DNA from: Blastococcus mobilis
GTDB lineage: Bacteria > Actinomycetota > Actinomycetes > Mycobacteriales > Geodermatophilaceae
NCBI RefSeq assembly: GCF_900188025.1
Contig: NZ_FZNO01000003.1
Location: 124,001-188,000 of the forward strand
Reading direction: 5' to 3'
Length of the DNA: 64,000 bases
Under the pieces are notes generated by a model. The model was not told where the DNA came from. It worked only from the letters and a program-made list of their open reading frames with translations, and did no database searches. Both the position numbers and the translations under genes were made by a program. This document shows positions 18,250 to 26,783 of this stretch, one piece after another (within the stretch, counting starts at the first letter, position 1; each line of letters begins with the position of its first letter).

Positions 18250-18978
18250 CTACGCGGGTGCGTGCTGGTTCTGCCGGTTGGCCGCTGCCGGCTCCGCGGA
18301 TCCACGACTGTCCAGGTCGCGCAGGTGCGACTCCAGGTAGGAGCGCAGCCGGGTGCGGTACTCCCGCTCGAAGGTCCGCAGCTCCTCGATCTTGCGCTCC
18401 AGGCTGCTGCGCTTCTCCTCCAGGCCGCTCATCGCCTCGACGTGCCGGCGCTCGGCGTCCTGCTCCAGAGCCGCCGCCTTGGCCCGCGACTCGCGCTCCA
18501 TCGTCTCGGCGCGCGTCCGGGCATCCCCGACCATCGACTCGGCACGGTGCTTGGCCTCGGCGACCATCTGCTCGCTCTTGGTGCGGGCCTCCGCCATCAA
18601 CCGTTCACTGTTGGTCTTGGCGCCGGTCAGCATCTGCTCGGCCTGCGTCTTGGCCTCGTTGACGTAGCGGTCCGCGGTCTCGGTGGCCAGGGCCAGCATC
18701 CGCGAGGCGCGGGCGCTGTCGTCCTCACGCGGCTGCTGCACCGGCGGCGGGGGCGGGGCGGTGGGGGCCGGGGTGGCCACCGCAGCCGGCGCCTCCTCCA
18801 TCCGGGCACCGCCGCGGCCGACGGTGGAGCGCAGCTCGTTGTTCTCCTCGATGAGGCGCGCGAGCTCGGCCTCCACGACGTCGAGGAAGGCGTCGACCTC
18901 GTCCTCGTCGTAGCCCCGCTTCCCGATGGGCGGCTTCTTGAAGACGACGTTGTGCACGTCGGCAGGCGTGAGTGGCAT
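18250..18978 (-). CDS. divIVA: DivIVA/Wag31 polar growth scaffold
   Basis: Coiled-coil protein that marks curved membrane at poles and septa and recruits wall-growth machinery in actinobacteria. 242 residues: an N-terminal DivIVA domain ([14 protein letters not shown], then [12 protein letters not shown]), a Pro/Ala linker at about residues 60-90, and a long Ala/Glu/Arg-rich coiled coil to about residue 225. The ATG at 18978 is chosen over an in-frame GTG 9 nt upstream because GAGGTGA is ideally placed before it. It follows yggT and sepF, as in other actinobacterial ftsZ-sepF-yggT-divIVA blocks. Confidence 0.94.
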   Translation of the reverse strand: MPLTPADVHNVVFKKPPIGKRGYDEDEVDAFLDVVEAELARLIEENNELRSTVGRGGARMEEAPAAVATPAPTAPPPPPVQQPREDDSARASRMLALATETADRYVNEAKTQAEQMLTGAKTNSERLMAEARTKSEQMVAEAKHRAESMVGDARTRAETMERESRAKAAALEQDAERRHVEAMSGLEEKRSSLERKIEELRTFEREYRTRLRSYLESHLRDLDSRGSAEPAAANRQNQHAPA

Positions 18979-19068
18979 CGGGGTCACCTCGGGTGGGACG
19001 GCGGGAACAGGGACGTTCTCGGACGAGCGGCGGCGGACCAGGCCGGTTCCGCGCTGGTCCCGATGGCC

Positions 19069-19362
19069 TCAGCCATAAGCGAGCGAGTCCGTGATGCTCT
19101 TGAGGATCAACACGGCGATCAACAGCACCATAAACCCGAGGTCCAGTCTGATGGACCCCAGGTTCAGGGGCGGGATGACCTTGCGCACCGCCTTCAGCGG
19201 AGGGTCGGTCGTGGCGTAGACGACTTCCAGCCCCGCGGCGACGAGCCCGGAGGGCCGCCAGCTGCGGGCCAGCACCATCACCCAGTCGACGACGAACCGC
19301 GCGAAGAGCAGGACGAGGAAGACGAGCAGGACCGACGAGACGATCTGCCAGATGAGAGCCAC
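19069..19362 (-). CDS. YggT family membrane protein
   Basis: A 97-residue protein with two YggT-type hydrophobic segments (residues 5-27 and 74-92). Between them lies the conserved DPPLKAVRKVIPPLNLGSIRLD, which reads as the re-entrant amphipathic part. The GTG start is at 19362, 68 bp after sepF. YggT proteins sit next to sepF and divIVA across Gram-positives and are thought to act in envelope or septum assembly; the exact role is not known. Confidence 0.92.
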   Translation of the reverse strand: MALIWQIVSSVLLVFLVLLFARFVVDWVMVLARSWRPSGLVAAGLEVVYATTDPPLKAVRKVIPPLNLGSIRLDLGFMVLLIAVLILKSITDSLAYG

Positions 19363-19430
19363 GGTCCTCGTTCGTTCGGGGCACCTAGCGTGCCGTGTCC
19401 ACCGTCGCGCGAGCTCCCCTCACGCACGCC

Positions 19431-20171
19431 TCAGGACTGGTTGAAGAACCCGCCTTCGCGGATCCGGGCCTTGTCCTCGGCCGTCACGTCGACGTTCTGC
19501 GGGCTGAGCAGGAAGACCTTCGCCGTGACGCGCTCGATACTACCGCGCAGTCCGAAGGACAGGCCCGCAGCGAAGTCGACGAGCCGCTTCGCGTCGGAGT
19601 CGTCCATCTCGGTCAGGTTCATGATGACCGGCATGCCGTCCCGGAACCGCTCCCCGATCGTGCGCGCCTCGTTGTAGGTGCGCGGGTGCAGGGTGGTGAT
19701 CCGGTAGGGCTGCGGCGCGGGGGCCGGTGTCGGCTCCGCGACGGCCACGACCGGCTCACGGACGGGGAGCTTCGCGGCGGTCGCGCCCACGGGCCCGCTG
19801 CCCATGGCGCCGTTGCCCATCCCCGAGCCGGCCGTTCCCGTGCCGCTCAGGGCGCTCACCCGCGACGGGGTACCGGCGGCGCCGGCCGGCGCGAGGCCGA
19901 TCGGGCGCACGGCACGCTCGCGGCGCACCGGCAGAGCCTCCGGCTCGCGCGCCGGGGGGAGGTCGTCGACGTCCGGCGCGTCGTCGCCGTAGCCCGACGA
20001 GTACTCGTCCTCGTAGGGGCCGTCGTACCGGTCGTCGGCGTACCGACCGGCGTAGCGGCGGTCGTGCTCCGGGTGCTCCGGCTGGCGGGCGTCGTACCGG
20101 CCGTAGCCGCGGGCGTCGTCGTCCTCGACGAGCCCCAGGTAGATACCCATTCTCCGCATGGCTCCAGCCAT
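19431..20171 (-). CDS. sepF: cell division protein SepF
   Basis: Membrane anchor for the Z ring that binds the FtsZ C-terminal tail. 246 residues: the N-terminal amphipathic helix [14 protein letters not shown], an acidic/Tyr-rich linker, then the SepF core (about residues 150-235) with [19 protein letters not shown] and [14 protein letters not shown]. The linker is longer than in Bacillus, as is common in actinobacteria, which lack FtsA and ZipA. The ATG at 20171 has GGGGGAGG upstream. It lies in the same strand block as ftsZ, whose C-terminus carries the matching peptide. Confidence 0.95.
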   Translation of the reverse strand: MAGAMRRMGIYLGLVEDDDARGYGRYDARQPEHPEHDRRYAGRYADDRYDGPYEDEYSSGYGDDAPDVDDLPPAREPEALPVRRERAVRPIGLAPAGAAGTPSRVSALSGTGTAGSGMGNGAMGSGPVGATAAKLPVREPVVAVAEPTPAPAPQPYRITTLHPRTYNEARTIGERFRDGMPVIMNLTEMDDSDAKRLVDFAAGLSFGLRGSIERVTAKVFLLSPQNVDVTAEDKARIREGGFFNQS

Positions 20172-20222
20172 CGGACCTCCCCCTCTGCTGGCGTCCTCAG
20201 CGTCGCGTCCGTACTGCGGTCG

Positions 20223-20987
20223 TCACGGCCCGCCGGAGGCTCCGGAGGCCCGAGTGACCCGTGTGACTCGAGTGGCTGGTGAGTTCTGATCTCCGTCGCA
20301 GGGTAGGGGCCGATCGCCGAAGAGCGCGGTTCCGACACGCACGATCGTCGCGCCGGCCGCGACGGCCGCCTCGAGGTCCCCGCTCATGCCGGCGGACAGG
20401 TCGACCGCCTCGGGGTGGTCCGCTCGCACCCGGGCGGCGAGGGCGGCGAGCCGGTCGAACGCCGGCCGCGGGTCCTCCCCGAGGGGAGCGACGGCCATCA
20501 GACCACGCAGCCGGAGGCCCGAGGCGGCGGCGACGAGATCGGCCAGGGCGGGAACGTCGTCGGGCAGGGCCCCGCCGCGGGCGGCCTCTCCCCCGGGCTG
20601 TCCCCCGAGGTCCACCTGGAGCAGCACCTGCACGGGGCTCCCCTCCCGGCCCACCCGGTCGAGCACGGCGGCCAGCGACGGCCGGTCGACCGAGTGCACG
20701 ACGGCACCGAGCCGGGCCACCGCAGCGGCCTTGTTGCGCTGGAGCTGGCCGACGAAGTGCCACCGCAGCGGTAGGTCGGCGAGCTCGGTCGCCTTGCCGA
20801 CGAGTTCCTGCGCCCGGTTCTCGCCGAAGTCGGCCTGGCCGAGCCCGGCCAGGGCGCGGACGTCGGCGGCGGGCCAGGTCTTGCTGATGGCGAGCAGGGC
20901 GACCGACGCCGGGTCGCGTCCGGCCGCTCGCGCGGCTGCGGCGATCCGCGCCTGGACCGAGCGCAGATTGCCTTCCAGATCGGCCAT
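20223..20987 (-). CDS. YggS/PROSC family PLP-binding homeostasis protein
   Basis: A 254-residue alanine-racemase-fold protein that holds pyridoxal phosphate and balances vitamin B6 and amino-acid pools. Lys36 in LLAISKTWP is the PLP-binding residue, with the FGENRAQEL and HFVGQLQRNK motifs. Family members are about 230 residues; here a tail with a VTRVTR direct repeat adds about 20. The conserved ftsZ-pgeF-yggS-sepF order is kept, except that an acyltransferase gene is inserted before it. Confidence 0.93.
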   Translation of the reverse strand: MADLEGNLRSVQARIAAAARAAGRDPASVALLAISKTWPAADVRALAGLGQADFGENRAQELVGKATELADLPLRWHFVGQLQRNKAAAVARLGAVVHSVDRPSLAAVLDRVGREGSPVQVLLQVDLGGQPGGEAARGGALPDDVPALADLVAAASGLRLRGLMAVAPLGEDPRPAFDRLAALAARVRADHPEAVDLSAGMSGDLEAAVAAGATIVRVGTALFGDRPLPCDGDQNSPATRVTRVTRASGASGGP

Positions 20988-21036
20988 GCCGCTGATCCTT
21001 CCAGCCGACGCTCCCGGCTGACTGCACCCTGCCCGG

Positions 21037-23202
21037 TCAGCCGCCGGCCATCGCCACGGTGACGTGCGCGTCGATGACGGGCGCGAGCCAGGTCGCGTAG
21101 CCGACCGTGAGGTGGTTGTCGTCGCGGTAGACCAGCTGATTGCCGACGATCACCGGGCAGCGGGCGGGTGTGCAGAAGAGGTCGGTCAGCACCGCGTAGT
21201 GACCGGCGCCGGCCGCCGTCGCCTGCTCCTCAGCGATGATCCCGGCATCGCTCACCGCGGCGGCGCGGTCGGGGCTGCAGGCGGTGGCCGAGTCGAGGTG
21301 CGCGGACAGGCAGGTCGGGACGAAGGAGCGCGGGTCGGGAACCGGACCCAGCACCAGGACGGCGGCGCCGGTGGACCGCAGCTCCCCGACGAGGCGCGTC
21401 AGGCTGTCGAGCCACTGACGGCTGTAGACGGTGAACCCGAAGTCGGAGCCGTACCGGCGGGACATGCTCAGGACGATCAGGGCCGGTCGTTCCCTCCGCA
21501 GCCGGTCGAGGACCTGGCCGCGCCACTGCGTGCACTCGGTGTAGGTGCGACCCAGGTAGGGGCTGGTGATCGGGAGGTCCAGCAGCGGGCAGGTCACCTT
21601 CCCCATGGTCTCCAGCCGCCACTGCCGCCGGGCGGCGACCTGCTCGAGTGCGGGGAACCACATGGCGGCGTGCGAGTCCCCGACCAGCGCTACGCGGGTC
21701 GCAGACGCGGCGGCGCCGTAGGCGCACTCGCCCTGCCCCACGTAGAGCCACGACCGCACGCAGCCGTTGACGAAGACCTCCGGTTTCTCGGCGAAGGCAT
21801 CGGCCAGCGGCGGGGTCAGGTTGGACGGCACGGCCTGACGATCGGCCGACGCGGCCACCGCGGCGTGGACCTGTGCGGTCAGCGCCTCCAGCGCCGCCTT
21901 CGCGGGATCCGGGGTCGGCTCCGCCGGTGGCGCCGGTGGCGCCGGGGCCGCCGGTGGCCGTGCCTCGATCTCCGGAGCCCGGGCCGCCGCGCCGCGGCCC
22001 ACGGGTGTCGGAACGGTGGACACGAGAACCAGCGACGCGCAGACGCCCATCGCGGTGAGTGCGCCGCCGAGGAGGAGGCTGCGGCCGCCGGAGGCGCGCA
22101 ACGGCGCCGCGAACCGGACCGGGTTCTCGACGGCGACGAGCGTGAGCATCGCCAGCCCCCCGGCCACGGCGGCCGCGACCAGGCGGGCGGTCAGGCCGAG
22201 GGAGTGACCCATGACCACAGGGCCCAGCAGCAGCACCGGCCAGTGCCACAGGTACCAGGAGTACGACAGGCGCCCGATCAACCGCATCGGCGGGCTGGAG
22301 AGGGGAACGCCCACGCCCCGATCGGGTCGCGAGCAGCCGCCGATCACCACCAGCGCCGCCCCCAGCCCCGGCAGCAGCGCGGCCACGCCGGGGTACGGCG
22401 TCGACTCGTCCAGCCGGACGGCGGCCAGCGCGATCAGCCCGAGCCCGGTCCAGCCGGCGAGCCCGGCCGCCGGGTCCGGCAGCCGGCGCCACCAGGCCGT
22501 GCTCAGCGCCACCAGACCGCCCACCGCCAGCTGCCACGCGCGCGACGGGAGGGAGAAGAAGGCCCACGGTGGCAGGTCGGTGGTCCAGCGCAGGGAGAGC
22601 AGGAACGAGGCTCCCGCGACCACACCGAGGACGATCAGGGCCGGCAGCACCGGACGCCGGCCGCCCAGCGGCAGCCGGTCGCGGTTCCTGCTGAGCCGCG
22701 AGCCCAGCCATGCGGCGGCGATCAGCAGCGCCGGCCAGAAGAGGTAGAACTGCTCCTCCACGCCCAGGGACCAGTAGTGCTGGACCGGCGAGGGCGGAAC
22801 GTCCGCGGTGAGGTAGTCGGTCCCTTGGACGGCGAAGCGATAGTTGCCGACGTACAGGGCGCCTGCGACGACGTCGCCCAGGACGGACCGCGCCTGGAGC
22901 GGGGGGAGCAGCCAGACCGACGCCACCGCGGTGGTGACCAGGACCAGGACACCGGCCGGCAGCAGACGGCGGGCACGGGCGCCGTAGAACCGGGCCAGCC
23001 GGACCCTGCCGCTGCTCTGGACCTCCCGCCACAGCAGACCGGTGATGAGGAACCCCGAGATGACGAAGAAGATGTCGACGCCGACGAACCCGCCCGGAAG
23101 ACCAGGCACGTCGGCGTGGAAGAGGACGACCGCCAGCACCGCGACGGCGCGCAGGCCCTCGATGTCAGGACGGAACCGGGAGTTCCGCCCGCGGCCCTCC
23201 AT
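21037..23202 (-). CDS. acyltransferase-3 / SGNH fusion (OafA-like)
   Basis: A 721-residue membrane O-acetyltransferase. The N-terminal acyltransferase-3 domain (about residues 10-390, roughly ten membrane segments) has RPDIEGLRAVAVL, FHADVPGLPGGFVGVDIFFVIS-type sequence and YSWYLWHWP. An Ala/Pro linker (about 405-430) follows. The C-terminal periplasmic SGNH domain has the GDSH nucleophile block at 508-511 and the catalytic Asp694/His697 pair in DDNH. Such fusions acetylate surface polysaccharides or peptidoglycan. It sits inside the division cluster between pgeF and yggS, where other actinobacteria have no gene, so wall acetylation at the septum is an attractive but unproven guess. Confidence 0.9.
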   Translation of the reverse strand: MEGRGRNSRFRPDIEGLRAVAVLAVVLFHADVPGLPGGFVGVDIFFVISGFLITGLLWREVQSSGRVRLARFYGARARRLLPAGVLVLVTTAVASVWLLPPLQARSVLGDVVAGALYVGNYRFAVQGTDYLTADVPPSPVQHYWSLGVEEQFYLFWPALLIAAAWLGSRLSRNRDRLPLGGRRPVLPALIVLGVVAGASFLLSLRWTTDLPPWAFFSLPSRAWQLAVGGLVALSTAWWRRLPDPAAGLAGWTGLGLIALAAVRLDESTPYPGVAALLPGLGAALVVIGGCSRPDRGVGVPLSSPPMRLIGRLSYSWYLWHWPVLLLGPVVMGHSLGLTARLVAAAVAGGLAMLTLVAVENPVRFAAPLRASGGRSLLLGGALTAMGVCASLVLVSTVPTPVGRGAAARAPEIEARPPAAPAPPAPPAEPTPDPAKAALEALTAQVHAAVAASADRQAVPSNLTPPLADAFAEKPEVFVNGCVRSWLYVGQGECAYGAAASATRVALVGDSHAAMWFPALEQVAARRQWRLETMGKVTCPLLDLPITSPYLGRTYTECTQWRGQVLDRLRRERPALIVLSMSRRYGSDFGFTVYSRQWLDSLTRLVGELRSTGAAVLVLGPVPDPRSFVPTCLSAHLDSATACSPDRAAAVSDAGIIAEEQATAAGAGHYAVLTDLFCTPARCPVIVGNQLVYRDDNHLTVGYATWLAPVIDAHVTVAMAGG

Positions 23203-23336
23203 CCGACGAGGCTAGGCGCGCCGGCCGCCCTCCAGGAGGCGTCGCGCCATCCCCCGGAGCATCGGCCGGGGGCGTCGGGCACGGCGGCCGGTCCGCGTGC
23301 CGGACCAGCCGGAGCCGGCCCCCTCGTCCGCGGTAC

Positions 23337-24068
23337 TCAGCCGAGCCAGACGATCCCTGCCTGCCGCCCGGTGACGCCGTCGCGCCGGTGGGAGAAGAGG
23401 TGGGGATCCTCCGCGGTGCAGCGCGGGTCCTGGACGACCTCGGGGATCCCGGCGCGGCGCAGCCCGTCAGCGACGGCGGCCCGCAGGTCCAGGCCCGGCG
23501 TGCCCTTCCGGGTGCGCACCGCGGCAGCCGGCGCGACGCGGGCGACGTCGGCCTGCATCTCCGCCGGCACCTCGTAGCACTCCCCGCACACCGCGGGTCC
23601 CAGCAGTGCGCTCACGTGCCGGGCCCGTGCGCCCAGACTCGCCATGGCCGACAGCGTCGCCGGGACGACGCCGCGCCGGACCCCTTCGCGCCCGGCGTGC
23701 ACGGCGGCGACCACGCCGGCGACGGGGTCGGCCAGCAGCACGGGAACGCAATCGGCGACCAGGACGCACAGGACGAGCCCGGGCGTGGTGGTCACGAGCG
23801 CGTCCGTGCCGAGCACCGGGCCGTCCTGGGGACCGTCGACGACGGCGACGCCGGTGCCGTGCACCTGGTTCATCCAGACCAGCCGGTCCCCCGGCACGCC
23901 CAGCTCGCGGGCGACCCGATCGCGGTTGGCCGCGACGTCGGCCGCGTCGTCACCGACGTGGTCGCCCAGGTTGAAGGAGTCGTAGGGAGGACGGGACCGG
24001 CCGCCCCGCCGGTCGGTGACGACCCGGCGGGGCCGCACCGCCGACGAGGCGGCCGGTGAAGTGCTCAT
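23337..24068 (-). CDS. pgeF: laccase-domain purine nucleosidase / YlmD
   Basis: A 243-residue protein of the Cu/Zn oxidoreductase-like family (YfiH/YlmD/PgeF), now known to act on purine nucleosides and on mis-incorporated L-Ser in peptidoglycan precursors in E. coli. The metal ligand blocks are visible: NQVHG, VADCVPVLL, and AVHAGREGVRRG. The ATG at 24068 gives the family length; the longer reading would run into two 24-bp direct repeats in the gap. It directly follows ftsZ, as in most Gram-positives. Which of the two reported activities applies here cannot be read from the sequence. Confidence 0.9.
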   Translation of the reverse strand: MSTSPAASSAVRPRRVVTDRRGGRSRPPYDSFNLGDHVGDDAADVAANRDRVARELGVPGDRLVWMNQVHGTGVAVVDGPQDGPVLGTDALVTTTPGLVLCVLVADCVPVLLADPVAGVVAAVHAGREGVRRGVVPATLSAMASLGARARHVSALLGPAVCGECYEVPAEMQADVARVAPAAAVRTRKGTPGLDLRAAVADGLRRAGIPEVVQDPRCTAEDPHLFSHRRDGVTGRQAGIVWLG

Positions 24069-24090
24069 CGAGGACGACCTTACGGCCCCG

Positions 24091-24139
24091 TCCCGGGCCA
24101 CCCCAGGTGACGTGGTCCCGGGCCACCCCAGGTGACGTG
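24091..24139. repeat. tandem 24-bp direct repeat between ftsZ and pgeF
   Basis: Two exact copies (24091-24114 and 24116-24139, 25-bp period) of a sequence beginning TCCCGGGCCACC and ending GGTGACGTG. They lie between the ftsZ 3' hairpin and the pgeF start. The role is unknown; they could be a duplicated operator or a local slippage product. Confidence 0.8.
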
Positions 24140-24156
24140 CTGGAGCGGCCCCCCGC

Positions 24157-24210
24157 GGCCCCGTCCCGGGTCCCACCCTGAGCTTGCGAAGGGTGGGGAG
24201 GACGGGGTCC
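24157..24210 (-). terminator. bipartite hairpin downstream of ftsZ (family B)
   Basis: Two bases past the ftsZ TAA. The outer arms GGCCCCGTCC and GGACGGGGTCC and the inner arms CCCACCCT (24172-24179) and AGGGTGGG (24190-24197) enclose a 10-nt loop. It is nearly the same plan as the hairpin at 12612, so likely an intrinsic terminator or attenuator that separates ftsZ from pgeF. Confidence 0.7.
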
Positions 24211-24212
24211 TC

Positions 24213-25511
24213 TTACTGCTTGAGGAACTCCGGGATGTCGAGCTCTTCCTCGAAGTCGTCACTGGAGAGCGGACGCCGGCCGGAGACCGGACCGGGGATG
24301 GGCGGCAACGGCGGCACGGTGATGCCGCCCCCGTTCACGGCGGCCGGGCGCGCCGGAGCCGCCGCGGGGGCAGGTGCCGGAGCCGCGGCCTCCACCGGAG
24401 CGGCAGGCGCCGCCTGGGCGGTCTGCGGGACGACCCGCCGCTCTCCCCCCGGCTGCTGACCCAGGGGCGACATCGGCCGGCGGTACGGCGGGAGGCCCGC
24501 GGGCGCCGAGGCAGCGGATCCGCCCGCGGCCGCTGCCGCCTCGGCGGCCTGGCGGGCACTGGGCCGGCCGCTGTCGAAACCGGCGGCGATGACGGTCACC
24601 CGCACCTCGTCACCCAGCGCGTCGTCGATCGTCGCACCGAAGATGATGTTGGCGTCCGGATGCGCCGCGTCGGACACCAGCGAGGCGGCCTCGTTGATCT
24701 CGAAGAGACCCAGGTCCGACCCGCCGGAGATCGACAGCAGCACCCCGTGCGCGCCCTCCATCGAGGCCTCCAGCAGCGGGCTGGCGATGGCCTGCTCCGA
24801 GGCGAGCAGCGCACGGTTGTCACCGCGCGCGCTCCCGATGCCCATCAGCGCCGAGCCTGCGCCGGACATGACCGACTTGACGTCGGCGAAGTCCAGGTTG
24901 ATCAGCCCGGGCGTCGTGATCAGGTCCGTGATGCCCTGGACACCGGACAGCAGCACCTGGTCGGCGGTGCGGAACGCGTCCATCACGCTGACGTTGCGGT
25001 CCCCGAGCTGCAGCAGCCGGTCGTTCGGGATCACGATCAGCGTGTCGCACTCGTTGCGCAGTTCCTCGATGCCCGACTCGGCCTGGACCGCGCGCCGCTT
25101 GCCCTCGAAGGCGAACGGCCGCGTGACCACACCGATGGTCAGGGCGCCGAGCTTGCGGGCGATGGACGCCACGACCGGCGCCCCGCCGGTACCCGTGCCC
25201 CCACCCTCGCCCGCCGTCACGAAGACCATGTCCGCCCCCTGGAGGACCTCCTCGATCTCCTCGCGGTGGTCCTCGGCGGCCTGGCGCCCCACATCGGGCT
25301 GGGCGCCGGCACCCAGCCCGCGGGTGAGCTCGCGGCCGACATCGAGCTTGACGTCGGCGTCGCTCATCAGCAGCGCCTGCGCATCGGTGTTGATCGCGAT
25401 GAACTCGACCCCCTTGAGGCCGACCTCGATCATGCGATTGACCGCGTTCACCCCGCCGCCGCCGATGCCGACGACCTTGATGACCGCTAGATAGTTGTGC
25501 GGAGGTGTCAT
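24213..25511 (-). CDS. ftsZ: cell division GTPase FtsZ
   Basis: Bacterial tubulin that forms the Z ring. 432 residues: the GTPase domain with [10 protein letters not shown] at 15-24, the tubulin signature GGGTGTG at 103-109, and the synergy loop [18 protein letters not shown] near 205-222. An Ala/Pro-rich linker (about 320-415) leads to the conserved tail [15 protein letters not shown], the SepF-binding peptide. The ATG at 25511 gives the normal N-terminus. It is preceded by a 411-bp non-coding region, so it can be transcribed separately from ftsQ. Confidence 0.98.
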   Translation of the reverse strand: MTPPHNYLAVIKVVGIGGGGVNAVNRMIEVGLKGVEFIAINTDAQALLMSDADVKLDVGRELTRGLGAGAQPDVGRQAAEDHREEIEEVLQGADMVFVTAGEGGGTGTGGAPVVASIARKLGALTIGVVTRPFAFEGKRRAVQAESGIEELRNECDTLIVIPNDRLLQLGDRNVSVMDAFRTADQVLLSGVQGITDLITTPGLINLDFADVKSVMSGAGSALMGIGSARGDNRALLASEQAIASPLLEASMEGAHGVLLSISGGSDLGLFEINEAASLVSDAAHPDANIIFGATIDDALGDEVRVTVIAAGFDSGRPSARQAAEAAAAAGGSAASAPAGLPPYRRPMSPLGQQPGGERRVVPQTAQAAPAAPVEAAAPAPAPAAAPARPAAVNGGGITVPPLPPIPGPVSGRRPLSSDDFEEELDIPEFLKQ

Positions 25512-25922
25512 GCGGCGCTCCCCAACTGGACCCTCATCCTCAAGTACAGGCTTACAGTTATGTCAACTTGGTCGACGTGGATGAAGTTAGGTGGGTCCGG
25601 AGAGGCGCTACAAGCACCCTCATCGGGTCGGCGTGTCGGTGACAGCGGATCGCACCGAACACTGGCGACCCGTTGGTCACATCAGCACCACTGCGTGTGA
25701 CGACCCGCCTGTGGAACGTCTCATGTCGGGGTCCAGACCCTGTGAGGTTCCTGGATCGGGAACTCGCCAAAGAGATGTTGCGCGCCGGGCGTGTCGCTGC
25801 TGCTGGCGTGTCGGCCGCAGGAACCGCCGGGAGCGCTCCGGAGGCAGCGGGCCACCCACTGCGACGGTCGCCGTGCGCTGGACGGGAGGAGCGCGTCCGC
25901 GTCGGGCCGCGGCCCCGTCGAC
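25512..25922 (-). promoter_or_regulatory. 411-bp ftsZ upstream region
   Basis: No supported gene. Reading toward ftsZ, the last 60 bases contain TTGACA (25566-25561), then TAAGCCTGTACTTGAGG and TGAGGGT. The block CCTGTACTTGAGG is a partial palindrome of the form CCTnnAnTnnAGG and resembles the AT-richer element found before ftsZ in other actinobacteria. I could not fit a clean -10 at 16-18 nt. The rest is unusually poor in coding-like codon bias and may hold further ftsZ promoters, which are multiple in Streptomyces and mycobacteria. Confidence 0.55.
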
Positions 25923-26783
25923 CTAGCGGAGGACCACTGCGGCGGGCGTGCTGACGTCGATGGTCCCCGCCGGTTCGAGGCTGCCGTCGGCGATCTGCTC
26001 GAGCAGCCCCACCAGCGCGGCGGCCTTCGCGTCGGATTCCGACGCGTCGCCCCAGCGCACGACGGTCCCGTCGGTCAGCGTCAGCGAGATGTCGTCGGCG
26101 CTGGAGGCGGCGGCACCGGTCACCTGCTTGCGGACATCGGCCGGCAGCGAGCCGACCGCGGCGATGCCGGCCAGGGTGGCGGCATCGTCCGGTCCCGGGG
26201 ACCGGACGTCGAGCGGCACGACACCGTCGGGCGGGGAACCGGTGACCGTGTCGAACAGCACGCCCTCGGCGTCGATGAGGGATCGGCGTCCCGGCTCGCC
26301 CACGACGGCGACCGGCACCCGCTCCACGACGGTGATCACGACGCTGGCCGGCCAGTCGCGGGTCACCTCGACCGACGCGACCTGGGGAAGCCGGGCCACC
26401 CGTGCCTCCGCGGCATCGACGTCGACCCGCAGCAGCGGCGTCCCCCCGCCGATGCCCGCTGCCTCCTGGACCAGATCGGCCGACAGGGTGGCGAGACCGT
26501 CGACCTGCACCGCGCGCACCGTGAGGACCGGACCGGCCAGCAGCAGCCAGGCGAGGAGCGCCACGCCCACGCACGCGGCGACGGCCTGCACCGGTCGGCG
26601 GCGTGCGCCCGCGGGCCGGCCGCTCCGCCGGGCCAGCGGGGTGACCGCCGCGGACGGGTGCCTCGTGCTCCCCCGGCGCTGGTTCCCGTGGCGCTCGGGC
26701 CCCCGGCGGTCGGCACTGCGGCCCCCGGCCCTCCGCTGGGGACCGCCACTGCGGTCCCGCGTGGTCGTGCCGGACCGGCTCAC
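25923..26783 (-). CDS. ftsQ: cell division protein FtsQ/DivIB
   Basis: Single-pass divisome protein linking FtsW/FtsI to the Z ring. 286 residues: an Arg/Gly-rich cytoplasmic tail (about 1-75), a membrane segment AVAACVGVALLAWLLLA, a POTRA domain starting VRAVQVDGLATL, and the FtsQ/DivIB beta domain. The GTG at 26783 overlaps the murC stop as GTGA, which fixes the start against a much longer in-frame reading inside murC. It is followed by the long ftsZ leader. Confidence 0.92.
   Translation of the reverse strand: MSRSGTTTRDRSGGPQRRAGGRSADRRGPERHGNQRRGSTRHPSAAVTPLARRSGRPAGARRRPVQAVAACVGVALLAWLLLAGPVLTVRAVQVDGLATLSADLVQEAAGIGGGTPLLRVDVDAAEARVARLPQVASVEVTRDWPASVVITVVERVPVAVVGEPGRRSLIDAEGVLFDTVTGSPPDGVVPLDVRSPGPDDAATLAGIAAVGSLPADVRKQVTGAAASSADDISLTLTDGTVVRWGDASESDAKAAALVGLLEQIADGSLEPAGTIDVSTPAAVVLR

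Noticed and set aside
25677-25859. 60-codon minus-strand ORF in the ftsZ leader
   Set aside because: No Shine-Dalgarno, no coding-type GC3 pattern, no recognisable motif.
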